Shown: positions 27,857 to 36,844 of the stretch, piece by piece
How positions within the stretch are numbered: the stretch's first letter is position 1
Layout of the letters: each line of letters begins with the position of its first letter
Assembly: GCF_900176885.1 (NCBI RefSeq)
Contig: NZ_LT839648.1
Location: 1,922,174-1,986,173 of the forward strand
DNA from: Oceanobacillus senegalensis
GTDB lineage: Bacteria > Bacillota > Bacilli > Bacillales > Amphibacillaceae
Reading direction: 5' to 3'
Length of the DNA: 64,000 nucleotides
Position numbers and translations under genes: made by a program
The notes under the pieces: model-generated
Databases searched by the model: none
Told to the model about the DNA's origin: nothing
What the model saw: the letters and a program-made list of their open reading frames with translations, nothing else

Positions 27857-27921
27857 GTTCATTCATTAAGATTTTTCGATTATTTTAATACAAAATTGAA
27901 AGAAAATACTTGCTGACAATG

Positions 27922-28905
27922 TTAATTAATGATATATAAAGCTAGTTTTCCAAATTGGTTTCCTTCACTTAAATAATCCAGTGCTGTTTGTGCTTCAGAA
28001 AGATTAAATGTTTGGTCAACAACAGGATGAATTCCATTTTTCTCAACAAATTGGAGCATTTCCCTTAACTCCTCTCTACTCCCCATTGTTGTACCAAATA
28101 AATGATATTGACCATAAAAGAAGCTTCTTAAATTAAAATGAATTTCATCATTTGTCGATGATCCAAATGTAACAATTCGTCCACCTTTTTTTAATACTTC
28201 TAATGAACGATTAAAGGTTGCTCCTCCAACACTTTCTATTACTAAATCAATCGTCTCGTTAACTAGCTTCTCTTTCCAATCACTGTTTGTATCTAAAACC
28301 AAATCCGCACCAATTTCTTTAGCTTTTTGGCGTTTTTCTTCACTTCTAGAAGTAACTATTACTTTTGCACCTAAAGCCTTAGCAAATTGGATAAGATAGG
28401 TAACAACTCCACCACCTGCACCAGGAATAAATACTGTATCAGTTGATTGAATTTGTCCCTTCGTAAACAATGCACGATAACCAGTTAAGCCAGCTAATGC
28501 TAATACACCAGCCTCTTCCCATGTTAAATGCTTTGGCTTTCTCTCCAATTGTTCCTCAGAAATGACAATCTTTTCTGCAAATGTTCCGTGATCAGGCATC
28601 CCTAAAATATCAAATTCTTTTGGTGGAGCATCTGTCTTTTCATACCATCTAAGAGATGGATTGATGATTACTTCATCCCCTACTTGAAATCTCGTTACAT
28701 TCTCCCCGATTGATTCTACAACTCCCGCACCATCTGAACCAATGATTAATGCTTCCTTGTCATTTCCTCTTCGTCCGGATATGTAGGTATCACGTCGGTT
28801 TAACCCTGCTGTTTTTAAGGAGATTAAAACGTCTCCTTTTTCAACAACTGGATTTTCCATCTCTTTTATTTTTTGTTCTCCATATTCTATTACAAAGGCT
28901 TTCAA
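27922..28905 (-). CDS. Quinone-oxidoreductase-type dehydrogenase (MDR family, YogA-like)
   Basis: A 327-residue medium-chain dehydrogenase. It has the GroES-like N-terminal domain (1-125) with GSDGAGVVESIG in place of the zinc-enzyme GHE motif, and a Rossmann domain (125-285) with GAGGGVVTYLIQFAKALGA. The absence of catalytic and structural zinc cysteines points to an NADPH-dependent quinone or enal reductase. TTG start at 28905 with AAGGAAG. Single-gene unit. Confidence 0.85.
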   Translation of the reverse strand: MKAFVIEYGEQKIKEMENPVVEKGDVLISLKTAGLNRRDTYISGRRGNDKEALIIGSDGAGVVESIGENVTRFQVGDEVIINPSLRWYEKTDAPPKEFDILGMPDHGTFAEKIVISEEQLERKPKHLTWEEAGVLALAGLTGYRALFTKGQIQSTDTVFIPGAGGGVVTYLIQFAKALGAKVIVTSRSEEKRQKAKEIGADLVLDTNSDWKEKLVNETIDLVIESVGGATFNRSLEVLKKGGRIVTFGSSTNDEIHFNLRSFFYGQYHLFGTTMGSREELREMLQFVEKNGIHPVVDQTFNLSEAQTALDYLSEGNQFGKLALYIIN

Positions 28906-29000
28906 GTATATTCTTCCTTTCTATAAATCATTATTTTTTCTATTTATCCTTCGCAATATTATTATCTCTAGAATAATAATAGAAGATTATGCTCGAAAAT

Positions 29001-29120
29001 AGCGGAGGAAATGCACGGAGACTCCAGTGGGATGAAAAGCCTAGGTGAGACTTCGGAGAGCGTTAGCTCGGAGAAGGCTCAGCAGCGCCCACGGAAAGCG
29101 TAGTGTATTTCCGTAGCGGT
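29001..29120. repeat. Bacillaceae-type interspersed repeat
   Basis: Starts gcggaggaaatgcacggaga and ends in ggaaagcg, tagtgtatttccgtagcgg. The ends are imperfect inverted copies, with short internal hairpins. The wording (cggagactcc, aaagcg, tatttccg) resembles a non-coding repeat I have seen many times in Bacillaceae genomes. It is markedly GC-richer than its surroundings and fills the gap between two minus-strand genes. Confidence 0.6.
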
Positions 29121-29159
29121 ATTAATGCACCGATTATCTTTATCTGGTTACTGCGCATT

Positions 29160-30086
29160 CTATAGATAATATGTACTAATCCATTCTAATTGTTCTTCAC
29201 TTGTAATATCTTGTGCAAATAATGGGACGTATATTAACTCTTGGTGTTTAAATGTGTCTTCAATCATTTCTACATATTGACTCTCATATGCTTTCCGTTG
29301 CTGTAAAAACTTCCCATCTACATCGTCCGGAAGAAGTTTATTAACGATTAATGTTTTTACATGAAGATGATACTTATCTAATAATTCAATAGCTTTTCTT
29401 GTTTCCAGAATAGGCAAGCGCTCAGCATTTAACACAAATATAAAACCTGTTCGATCATGATCTAGCAACACTTCACGCGCCTTATGAAAACGGTCTTTTC
29501 TCTCTTTCAAGACATCATAAATTGGGTCCTCAATAGGTTCTCCGTCATTTAACAATTGCGTGTAGTTGTCATTTGTTTTCTTTCTTCGTTTTAACAATCC
29601 TTCAATCCAAACTCCCATTAATTCCGGTAGAGATAATAGTCGTATTGTATGACCTGTAGGTGCCGTATCAAAAACGAGTTTATCAAAATGCTCTCTTTCT
29701 TCAAGAATAACGGAAATCAATTTATCAAATAATGCCGCTTCATCTGCCCCTGGTGATGCTTTTGCTGTATCTAATTGGCGATGAACTTCCTCCATCATTC
29801 TAGTATTAACCGTTCCCTTTATGTTTTCTTTTACACTATTAATGTATTTTTTTGTTTCTATTTCAGAGTCAATCTCTAATGCAAATAGATTTTCAGTGAG
29901 CTTTATTGTTTGTCCGCCTATACTTTGAGAAAAAATATCACCTAAATTATGCGCAGGATCAGTAGACACAAGTAATGTTTTTTCTCCGGCCTTTGCAGAT
30001 TTCCATGCAATTGCAGCTGCAGATGTAGATTTACCAACCCCGCCTTTCCCACCGACAAAGATAATCTGTTTACCTAATTCTTGCAT
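29160..30086 (-). CDS. ArsA/Get3-like ATPase next to cstA
   Basis: A 308-residue deviant-Walker ATPase: P-loop GKGGVGKST (14-22), switch I DPAHNLGD, switch II DTAPTGHTIRLL. It has no cysteine at all, so it lacks both the arsenite site of ArsA and the CxxC of Get3; there is no arsB or arsD nearby. One domain, so probably a dimer. It lies 25 bases after the CC-tailed protein gene and downstream of cstA. A role in handling a membrane-protein tail or the partner transporter is inference. Confidence 0.85.
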   Translation of the reverse strand: MQELGKQIIFVGGKGGVGKSTSAAAIAWKSAKAGEKTLLVSTDPAHNLGDIFSQSIGGQTIKLTENLFALEIDSEIETKKYINSVKENIKGTVNTRMMEEVHRQLDTAKASPGADEAALFDKLISVILEEREHFDKLVFDTAPTGHTIRLLSLPELMGVWIEGLLKRRKKTNDNYTQLLNDGEPIEDPIYDVLKERKDRFHKAREVLLDHDRTGFIFVLNAERLPILETRKAIELLDKYHLHVKTLIVNKLLPDDVDGKFLQQRKAYESQYVEMIEDTFKHQELIYVPLFAQDITSEEQLEWISTYYL

Positions 30087-30111
30087 TATGTATCCCCCTC
30101 CCCTCTTTATA

Positions 30112-30369
30112 TTAACAACAACGGATTCCTGTTAGTGGGGATTTATCCATACCCATCCTTAAATGCCAGTCATGGAACTCTTCAATCATATAAGGGTAGA
30201 GCTCAAGTGTATAGTAATAGACAGGATTAGGTATTCCAATCATTTCGGAGTAAAGCAAAAGAAGAAATAAATCATCTTCATTTCTAAGTTCCCTTGCTAT
30301 TTCTGTTCGGTGTGGCATACTTATTACTTCTTCATAATAGTTAATGAGCTTTTTTAGTTTATCCAACAA
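30112..30369 (-). CDS. CC-tailed small protein (cory-CC-star type), CstA partner
   Basis: An 85-residue mostly helical protein ending in GIRCC, two terminal cysteines. This tail and its place beside cstA and an ArsA-like gene fit proteins that NCBI names cory-CC-star. The E. coli CstA partner YbdD also ends in RCC, which suggests the same job. TTG 30369 is preferred (AAAGGTGG eight bases upstream); GTG 30381 is possible but overlaps the ribosome site. Biochemical role unknown. Confidence 0.7.
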   Translation of the reverse strand: MLDKLKKLINYYEEVISMPHRTEIARELRNEDDLFLLLLYSEMIGIPNPVYYYTLELYPYMIEEFHDWHLRMGMDKSPLTGIRCC

Positions 30370-30403
30370 TTGGAACGCCACCTTTTAAATTGGTTGGTAT
30401 GTA

Positions 30404-30430
30404 GAAAAAGGGGCCATATCCTATGACCCC
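30404..30430 (-). terminator. Terminator between cstA and the CC-tail gene
   Basis: Eight-base stem (30410-30417 with 30423-30430, one G-U), then five T residues on the minus strand. It should reduce expression of the two downstream genes relative to cstA. Confidence 0.7.
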
Positions 30431-30476
30431 CACCTATACTTATTTTATTATTAGTTTACAACGCTTTCAATCTATT

Positions 30477-32219
30477 TTATCCTACCTTATTCTTATCAAT
30501 TGGATTATCGTATTTTCCAGTTAGAACGGAATACGAAGTTAGTGCAATCCAAAATGCAAAGACAAAAATAATTGCCCCAAGAACAAATAATAATGTACTA
30601 GAGTCTGTTCCCCACCAAGCCCATTCTAAGAAGACCTGCTGGAACAAAGCTACCATTGTCATGATCATTAGGAAAATCATTGGAATCAATGTAACTGCGT
30701 AATTTCGACCTAGTCGTTTTAGCCAAATGGATATCAACATTAAACTGATTCCTGCAAGTAGCTGATTGGATGTACCAAATAAAGGCCAAATCAAATATCC
30801 ACCGGAACCAAAGCCATTTGGTCCTTCCGGGATTAAAACTAATGCAGCACTTGAAAGTACTGCTACAGATGTAGCAACATGTGTTTTCGTTAATGCCGGA
30901 ATTTTATATTCCTCACCTAATTCTGCAATAATATAACGCATTAGTCGTACTGCAGTATCAAGCGTTGTAGCTGCAAAACTTACTACAATGACGGAAACAA
31001 TTGTTGCTGCAATATGTGCTGGTATACCTAGTCCACCCGCTAAAACTGCAGCACCTTCTACGAATACACCTAAACCAGCACCATTTGCGGCTGTAAAGCT
31101 ATTATACGTAGCAAAGAAATCATCTGTCGTTGCAAAGAATGTAGCAACCGTAAGAATAGAGATTAATGCTAAAATCCCTTCCCCTACCGCTCCAAAATAA
31201 CCAACAAATCTAGCATCCGTTTCTTTATTCAACTGTTTTGAAGATGTACCCGAAGAAACAAGACCATGAAACCCTGAAATAGCACCACAGGCTACAGTAA
31301 TAAATAATAATGGCAACCAGCTTCTGTCTGGATTCTCATTATAAACCGGTGCCGTCATTTCTGGATTGGTAAAAAGTAATCCAAGATATAAAATACCTAG
31401 TCCTACAACTAATTGGTGGGAATTAATAAAATCTCTTGGTTGTAATAATTTCCATACCGGAAGTGTTGAGGCTATATAACAATACACCATCAAAAACGCA
31501 ATCCAGATCATAAATGCTGTGGAAACTGCTCCAAGACCAAATAACCCAGCACCATCTTCCCCACCCATATAGCTTACTAAATCAATTTGTAGTACCTCAT
31601 ATTGAGCAGCAATAACCGCTGAGAAGTACATGATAGCAAGTACAATAAGCGATGGAACTAGCATTCTAACATTCTTTTTATACACAAGATAACCAATCGC
31701 AATCGCTAAAGGAATTTGAAGCAGTACTGGAAGTACACTTGATGGATAACTAATAAATAGATTGGCAATTACCCAAGCAAATACTGCGTTTACCATTAGT
31801 ACTAAGATTAATATAATAAATAAAAACAATACTTTACCTTTTTTTCCAATTAATTTATCTGCAATGGTACCGATTGACTGCCCCTTATTTCGTACCGATA
31901 TAGCCAATGTTCCAAAGTCGTGCACACCTGCTGCTAATATTGTACCGAAGACCACCCATATAAAGGCGGGTAGCCACCCCCAATAAAGAGCAATTGCTGG
32001 TCCAAGTATTGGAGCTGCACCAGCAACCGATGTAAAATGGTGCCCCCATAATACAAATTTGTTTGTCGGTACAAAGTCCACTCCATCTTTATATTTATGG
32101 GCTGGTGTTTCATAGTTTGGATCTAATTTAAAAATCTTCTCTGCTACAAACTTAGAATAATAACGATAACCCAGTGCAAACATAACAAGACCAAAAATAG
32201 CAACTAAAACAGCATTCAA
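30477..32219 (-). CDS. cstA: Carbon starvation protein CstA-type transporter
   Basis: A 580-residue membrane protein with about 16 helices, the CstA N-terminal domain with GHHFTSVAGAAPILGPAIA and the IVSFAATTLDTAVRLMRY segment, and a C-terminal CstA_5TM part. Family members import pyruvate (BtsT, CstA) or peptides. TTG 32219 is chosen because GGGAGG lies nine bases upstream; a GTG-start frame from 32282 would add 21 charged residues without a site. It leads the cstA / CC-tail / ArsA trio. Confidence 0.93.
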   Translation of the reverse strand: MNAVLVAIFGLVMFALGYRYYSKFVAEKIFKLDPNYETPAHKYKDGVDFVPTNKFVLWGHHFTSVAGAAPILGPAIALYWGWLPAFIWVVFGTILAAGVHDFGTLAISVRNKGQSIGTIADKLIGKKGKVLFLFIILILVLMVNAVFAWVIANLFISYPSSVLPVLLQIPLAIAIGYLVYKKNVRMLVPSLIVLAIMYFSAVIAAQYEVLQIDLVSYMGGEDGAGLFGLGAVSTAFMIWIAFLMVYCYIASTLPVWKLLQPRDFINSHQLVVGLGILYLGLLFTNPEMTAPVYNENPDRSWLPLLFITVACGAISGFHGLVSSGTSSKQLNKETDARFVGYFGAVGEGILALISILTVATFFATTDDFFATYNSFTAANGAGLGVFVEGAAVLAGGLGIPAHIAATIVSVIVVSFAATTLDTAVRLMRYIIAELGEEYKIPALTKTHVATSVAVLSSAALVLIPEGPNGFGSGGYLIWPLFGTSNQLLAGISLMLISIWLKRLGRNYAVTLIPMIFLMIMTMVALFQQVFLEWAWWGTDSSTLLFVLGAIIFVFAFWIALTSYSVLTGKYDNPIDKNKVG

Positions 32220-32362
32220 CTTTTCCAACCTCCCTTTATATTTATCTAGCTCCTCTGAAATTGATGTCTTAAGTACTTTCACTTATTCTATAACAGTTTT
32301 ATACAATTGTAAATATCTGAATAATCAATAATAATTATTTTTTCTAATTACTTTTTTGTATA

Positions 32363-32396
32363 AAAAAAGTCAAACCCCTTTTGGGTCTGACTTTTT
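32363..32396 (-). terminator. Terminator of the glutamate dehydrogenase gene
   Basis: aaaagtc.aaccc pairs with gggt..gactttt (32363-32377 with 32383-32396), flanked by A/T runs on both sides; probably bidirectional in sequence, used on the minus strand. Confidence 0.7.
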
Positions 32397-32420
32397 GACA
32401 ATCCCACCATATACAATCTT

Positions 32421-33800
32421 CTAATAAAGTTTGCCCTGTTTAAATAAAACGGTTGATAATTTCATTACGGCATGAATATAACAATTTTCTCTTAGTGAAA
32501 AAGGGTCACTAAAATATGGTGGATATACAACTTCAAATGTGTGCTTCATTTTTTCGTAAAGCCGATAATTTACTTCCTTCTCTGTATAAAATTGGGTATC
32601 CTTTCCTTGAAGCCATTCTAAGTAAGATACAATTACACCACCTGCATTTGCTAGTATATCAGGAATGATAATCTTACCTTTATCCTTCAAATAATCATCT
32701 GCTAACCCTGTAATTGGTGCATTTGCACCTTCAACGATAACCGTAGCATTTATATTTTGCATATTTTTTTGATGAATTTGGTCTTCCAAGGCCGCTAAGA
32801 ACAAAACATCAGTATCTAAGGTCAACAATTTTTCACGTTCTAATGGTGTTGCATCCAACCCGGCAGCATCGATTTCCTTTTTATTTTTCGGTAAATCTCC
32901 TCCATTACTTTTGGTATATTCCATTAATTTCGGAATATTTAATCCTTCAGAATGATATAACGTTATATTATGATCACTTACCGCTATTACTTTATTATTT
33001 ATTTTACTACAAGAGAAAGCCTCTAAAGCAACAATAGAACCAACATTTCCAAAACCTTGAATAGCCATTGTTAAAGGCTTCTCGTAATTTCCCAATAGGT
33101 TTTTAGCATACATATTACCACTTTTTTCTAGCCAGGTTTTATTCGCTAGCAGAAAGTCATGGAACATATAACGAAATGAATAATAGACTCCTTTTCCTGT
33201 CGCAGTACGTCTCCCATACGATCCACCATTTATAATACTCTTTCCCGTAAAACTACCTAAATAACTTTGTCCGGGGTGTATACTTTTATATTCCCCCATC
33301 ATCCAATCCATCTCTCTTTCACTTGTTCCCATGTCCGGTGCTGGTATATCCTTATCAGGTCCAATAATACCACTAAAATACTGTACATATTTTTTACAAA
33401 TTATATGAAGTTCTCTAACCGTATAATTCCTTGGGCTAAGGATCACCCCACCTTTTGCTCCACCAAACGGAACGTCATGTAAAGCATTTTTTAATGTCAT
33501 TAATGTTGCAAGGTTGACAACCTCATTTTCATTCACTGATTCATGGAACCGAATTCCCCCTTTATACGCTCCTAGTATATTATTGTGCTGAACACGAAAT
33601 GCAGGTATTCTAACTACTTCACCATTCTCCAAAGGAACGCGTAAAAAGGATTTATGAACCTGGTTCGGTGTTGAAAGAATAGAACGCAAAGAACGCAAAG
33701 CCTTTTCCCTCGTTTCATCTTGTAATTCGGGTAAAAATCTGGAATCATTAAATAAAGCGTCAAGGGAAGCTTGAACGATTGCCCCAGTATTTTTTGCCAT
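32421..33800 (-). CDS. Glu/Leu/Phe/Val dehydrogenase, probably glutamate dehydrogenase
   Basis: A 459-residue amino-acid dehydrogenase. Present are the substrate site GAYKGGIRFHESV (catalytic region near PFGGAKGGV), APDMGT, and the nucleotide site IQGFGNVGS. It is about 35 residues longer than RocG/GudB of B. subtilis because of an insert near 210-245 (FLLANKTWLEKSGNMYAKNL) just before the Rossmann fold. The acidic end of the nucleotide site is not clear enough to choose NAD or NADP. A permease gene lies 125 bases upstream. Confidence 0.88.
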   Translation of the reverse strand: MAKNTGAIVQASLDALFNDSRFLPELQDETREKALRSLRSILSTPNQVHKSFLRVPLENGEVVRIPAFRVQHNNILGAYKGGIRFHESVNENEVVNLATLMTLKNALHDVPFGGAKGGVILSPRNYTVRELHIICKKYVQYFSGIIGPDKDIPAPDMGTSEREMDWMMGEYKSIHPGQSYLGSFTGKSIINGGSYGRRTATGKGVYYSFRYMFHDFLLANKTWLEKSGNMYAKNLLGNYEKPLTMAIQGFGNVGSIVALEAFSCSKINNKVIAVSDHNITLYHSEGLNIPKLMEYTKSNGGDLPKNKKEIDAAGLDATPLEREKLLTLDTDVLFLAALEDQIHQKNMQNINATVIVEGANAPITGLADDYLKDKGKIIIPDILANAGGVIVSYLEWLQGKDTQFYTEKEVNYRLYEKMKHTFEVVYPPYFSDPFSLRENCYIHAVMKLSTVLFKQGKLY

Positions 33801-33925
33801 TCATTAACCTCCTAAATACCTCTATACCTATAAATATGCAACAAGGGAAAAAGCTAGCATAGATTCGTTAAAACTACGAAACATTGGATAATTTTAAAAC
33901 AAATATTTCTTTACCGTTCATAACT

Positions 33926-35341
33926 TTATAAAATAAATACAGCAACCAATGCGGTGACAAATAAGCCGGCTATGACGGGAATGAAATTCTTACGTACAAG
34001 TTCCATAACCGATACTCCACACAAACCAGCAATGGCAATCAATGATGACCATGCAACAAGTGTACCTCCACCAGTCCAAATCGCACCTAACTGTCCAAGT
34101 GCTGCTAGTGTTGATACATCAATCGAGGAGGTTTCTAATGTCGCAGCTAGTGCACCAGTTAATGGTAGCCCTGAGAAACCTGATCCATCCAGCCCAGTGA
34201 TAATACCAATGATCAATATACTAAATGCTGCAAATAAAGCACTCTCTGGCAGGTATTCCTGTACAGATTCTATCAACCCGAACAATAAAGATGGGCCATT
34301 TTCTACTCCAAGAATAGAGCTGGAAAAATCCGGACTACCTAAAAAGAAAAATCCTGCAATTGGAATGACGGGACCCATTGCTTTAAATGCAAACACAAAT
34401 CCATCTGTAATATGATTACTTATATAATTAAGTGCATGGTGTTTTCCAAACGCTACCGTTGAAAGTAATAAGAGAATAGCGGCAACACCACCAACAAATG
34501 CTGCACCATCGCCACCTACCAATCCTCCACTACGAGTGAAAAGTTTACCGTAAAGCATGACGACTACTACGGCTAGAAGAGATAAGGGAACTAATATAGA
34601 AAAAACCTTACTCCAAGTTGTTAAATTCGCAGTTTGTGCTTTATTCTCTGTCTTTTCAGAGCTATCAATATTTGCTAATTCTTCCTCATTCAAACTATCT
34701 CCTCTAGAACGAATCGTATTTCTATAAAGGAAATACGCCAGCCCAATTGCGACTGCACCAGCGACAAGCGAAAGAATAAGAGCCTTATCTGCTACCAAAG
34801 AGCCATCTATTCCGGCTGCTGTACCAGATAAACTCGGTGCAACTTGAACAATATAATCTGAGGACAGCGCCATCCCTTGCCCTGCTAAAGCAATCGCAAC
34901 CGCAGCTGTCATTGCCGGTAGTCCGGCACGTATTGCAGCAGGAACAAGTAAAGCACAAATTAATGGAACGGCAGGTGTCGGCCAGAAAAATAAGGAAATA
35001 ACATAAGTTACGATAACGAGGACAAAAAAGGATACATGACCATTCACCATAAACTTTTGAATGGGCTGAATCATCCTTCGATCAGCACCTAAATCACGCA
35101 AAGAATTTAGTAATGCCAACATAAACATGATAATAAGAAAAATATTGAATAGCTCTTGGGCGGCGACCAAATTTGCATTAAATATTGCCATAAATCCATC
35201 AATTATATTACCAGTGTAAACCCACCCAATAATAAACGTTCCAAGGATGGTCGGTAATACAACTCCCTTACGAAAAATCATTGTTACGATAATAACCATC
35301 GTAAACAAACCATATAGCAAATGGGATAATGTTAATTCCAT
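33926..35341 (-). CDS. Multi-helix permease, ion-transporter superfamily type
   Basis: A 471-residue membrane protein with about 12 helices in two halves separated by a polar loop (about 210-235, rich in Glu/Asn/Ser). Repeated FWPTPAVPL and GLDGSGFSGLPLTGALA segments look like re-entrant loops of carboxylate or Na+/H+ transporters. I cannot name the substrate. ATG has AAGGGGAT before it. Position upstream of the glutamate dehydrogenase gene hints at organic or amino acid transport, but they may be separate units. Confidence 0.6.
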   Translation of the reverse strand: MELTLSHLLYGLFTMVIIVTMIFRKGVVLPTILGTFIIGWVYTGNIIDGFMAIFNANLVAAQELFNIFLIIMFMLALLNSLRDLGADRRMIQPIQKFMVNGHVSFFVLVIVTYVISLFFWPTPAVPLICALLVPAAIRAGLPAMTAAVAIALAGQGMALSSDYIVQVAPSLSGTAAGIDGSLVADKALILSLVAGAVAIGLAYFLYRNTIRSRGDSLNEEELANIDSSEKTENKAQTANLTTWSKVFSILVPLSLLAVVVVMLYGKLFTRSGGLVGGDGAAFVGGVAAILLLLSTVAFGKHHALNYISNHITDGFVFAFKAMGPVIPIAGFFFLGSPDFSSSILGVENGPSLLFGLIESVQEYLPESALFAAFSILIIGIITGLDGSGFSGLPLTGALAATLETSSIDVSTLAALGQLGAIWTGGGTLVAWSSLIAIAGLCGVSVMELVRKNFIPVIAGLFVTALVAVFIL

Positions 35342-35514
35342 TTAATCCCCTTCCTTTCATAAATTGTGCTATAGCCTATGCAAGGAAAGGTAAAAGCGCT
35401 ACATGATATAAAGAACTAACTATATTATGAACGATGAGTAAATACAAACTAAACATATTAAAAAGCTTCTTGAGGGGGACATAAGAAGATAGTTTTCAAA
35501 ATGGTTTATATGTA

Positions 35515-35555
35515 AAAATAGATGCAAATCCTGTTAACAGGACTGCATCCATTTT
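35515..35555 (-). terminator. Terminator of the Zn-ribbon gene
   Basis: A stem of about 18 bp with two mismatches around a TTAA loop (35515-35533 with 35538-35555), five bases after the stop. Confidence 0.8.
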
Positions 35556-35559
35556 CCTT

Positions 35560-35706
35560 TTATCTAGGCTGGCATTCATTTTCCTTTTTTTCTTCAGCAC
35601 ATGGACGGCATAATAAATTTCCATTTATCTGTTCTCCATCAAAAAAACCACTTTCACAATAGACATCTTTGCCACAATTAGTGCATGAACCAATTATTTC
35701 TCGCAA
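35560..35706 (-). CDS. Small Cys4 zinc-ribbon protein
   Basis: A 48-residue protein with two CxxC-type knuckles, GSCTNCGKDVYCESG and LLCRPCAEEK, and a polar tail. It resembles stand-alone zinc-ribbon proteins of Bacillaceae of unknown role. TTG start with GGAGGG five bases upstream. It is transcribed upstream of the permease side by side but has its own terminator. The remaining 35342-35514 shows only an agcttctt/aagaagat inverted pair. Confidence 0.65.
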   Translation of the reverse strand: MREIIGSCTNCGKDVYCESGFFDGEQINGNLLCRPCAEEKKENECQPR

Positions 35707-35722
35707 AAAATCCCTCCTAAAA

Positions 35723-35749
35723 AAGTAATCCCTAAATTAGAGATTACTT
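35723..35749 (-). terminator. Terminator of thiT
   Basis: aagtaatc (35723-35730) pairs with gattactt (35742-35749); an A run on the plus strand gives the T tract on the minus strand. Confidence 0.7.
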
Positions 35750-35772
35750 GATTATGTGTAGAGTACTATCCA

Positions 35773-36345
35773 TTAAGTTGTACCATTTAACAACGTTCTA
35801 GGTTGTTTGTGAAATAGAAAGGAAACAATAACCGTACTTAAAATAAAGGATGGAACCATATATGAACCATTATAAATAAGTGAATATAACCAAGCAGGTT
35901 GGCCCTCAACTGCGGAACCAAAGAAGATTATTCCAGCAATATAATGAGCAAAAAATCTTAGTGCAGAACCTAGTAATACACCTAGGCTAATATATGTTAG
36001 GTACACGGATGTTTTTCCTTCTTTAACATTTCGTTGAATCTGCTTCGCAAATACGCCAGCGAAGCCCAGTACAGTAAAGGCTAGTGCATAATCAATCAAT
36101 CCTTGAATAGGATGCATAATCCACGCTGTTCCTGTAGCTATTTGTAACACACCCCAGAGGAAACCAGAAAGTAAGCCTCCCTTTAATCCCCAACGAAATG
36201 CGACAATAAAAATGGGAATCATTGCAAAGGATACAGATCCACCCTGAGCCCATATTTTAAATGATATCGGTAGAATATCCAGTACTAATGCAAACGCAGT
36301 AAAGATAGCTACCTCTATTAAGAATAAAGTACGCTTTGATTTCAA
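35773..36345 (-). CDS. thiT: Thiamine transporter ThiT (ECF S component)
   Basis: A 190-residue membrane protein with six helices. WGLKGGLLSGFLWGVLQIATG and the LIDYALAFTVLGFAGVF segment match ThiT/YuaJ, which binds thiamine at nanomolar affinity and works with the shared EcfAA'T energising module (not in the window). TTG start with GGGGGAGA upstream. Regulated by the TPP riboswitch at 36481-36584, so expressed when thiamine diphosphate is low. Confidence 0.94.
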   Translation of the reverse strand: MKSKRTLFLIEVAIFTAFALVLDILPISFKIWAQGGSVSFAMIPIFIVAFRWGLKGGLLSGFLWGVLQIATGTAWIMHPIQGLIDYALAFTVLGFAGVFAKQIQRNVKEGKTSVYLTYISLGVLLGSALRFFAHYIAGIIFFGSAVEGQPAWLYSLIYNGSYMVPSFILSTVIVSFLFHKQPRTLLNGTT

Positions 36346-36380
36346 TTCATTCTCCCCCTATTTTAGCTATCTTAAGCAAC

Positions 36381-36455
36381 AAAAAAAGCAATGCCTAGGG
36401 GGAGCTTTCTGATGGGACCTGTTGAAAACAGGCCTACTCCGCTGCGCATTGCAAA
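36381..36455 (-). terminator. Terminator arm of the thiT riboswitch
   Basis: gcaatgc (at 36446-36452 on the minus strand) pairs with gcattgc (36388-36395), followed by seven T residues. Between the arms sits another hairpin (cctg..cagg). The long branched stem is unusual for an expression platform. Confidence 0.6.
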
Positions 36456-36480
36456 ACTTTTATCCATCAAAAAAACCACC

Positions 36481-36584
36481 AATCCCTACACTAGTATTAG
36501 CTAGCAGGTTCAAAGGGTCTGAAAATAATAGAGAAATATTTATCTATATTTTCACTCTCAGCCTATTGGCTCCCCCAGTTGGCT
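36481..36584 (-). promoter_or_regulatory. TPP riboswitch (THI box)
   Basis: On the minus strand the aptamer shows all conserved pieces in order: actgggggagcc, ggctgagag, and cagacccttgaacctg-type gacccTTTGAACCTGCTAG, then taatactagtgtaggga. It binds thiamine diphosphate and, with the downstream terminator, shuts off thiT. About 150 bases lie between the aptamer and the start codon. Confidence 0.93.
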
Positions 36585-36606
36585 TTTATTTAAATGCTTT
36601 ATTTTC

Positions 36607-36635
36607 ATTTTACGATTTTTCGTATGCAATTACAA
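36607..36635 (-). promoter_or_regulatory. Promoter of the thiT leader
   Basis: TTGTAA (36630-36635), 17-base spacer, TAAAAT (36607-36612), about 20 bases before the aptamer. Confidence 0.65.
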
Positions 36636-36844
36636 GCCATAAACATATAATATCACTTGTTCTAAAAAGATTTAGTTTGCTTTTTTCTAAAGTAACTGAA
36701 GAACTAACAATTTGTGAACTAATAAACCATTACAGTTGATATAACCTTTGAATGAATGAGTAAAGACTCGATGAATGGTAATATGGAGACAGGATTCAGT
36801 CGATAAGAAAAAAATAAAACCTGTGATAAACACATGATAAGACC

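Noticed and set aside
29160-30086. Arsenic resistance role for the ArsA-like ATPase
   Set aside because: No cysteines for arsenite and no arsB, arsC, arsD or arsR nearby.
36422-36739. A 105-codon frame on the plus strand
   Set aside because: It runs antisense across the TPP aptamer and its platform, which explain the sequence.
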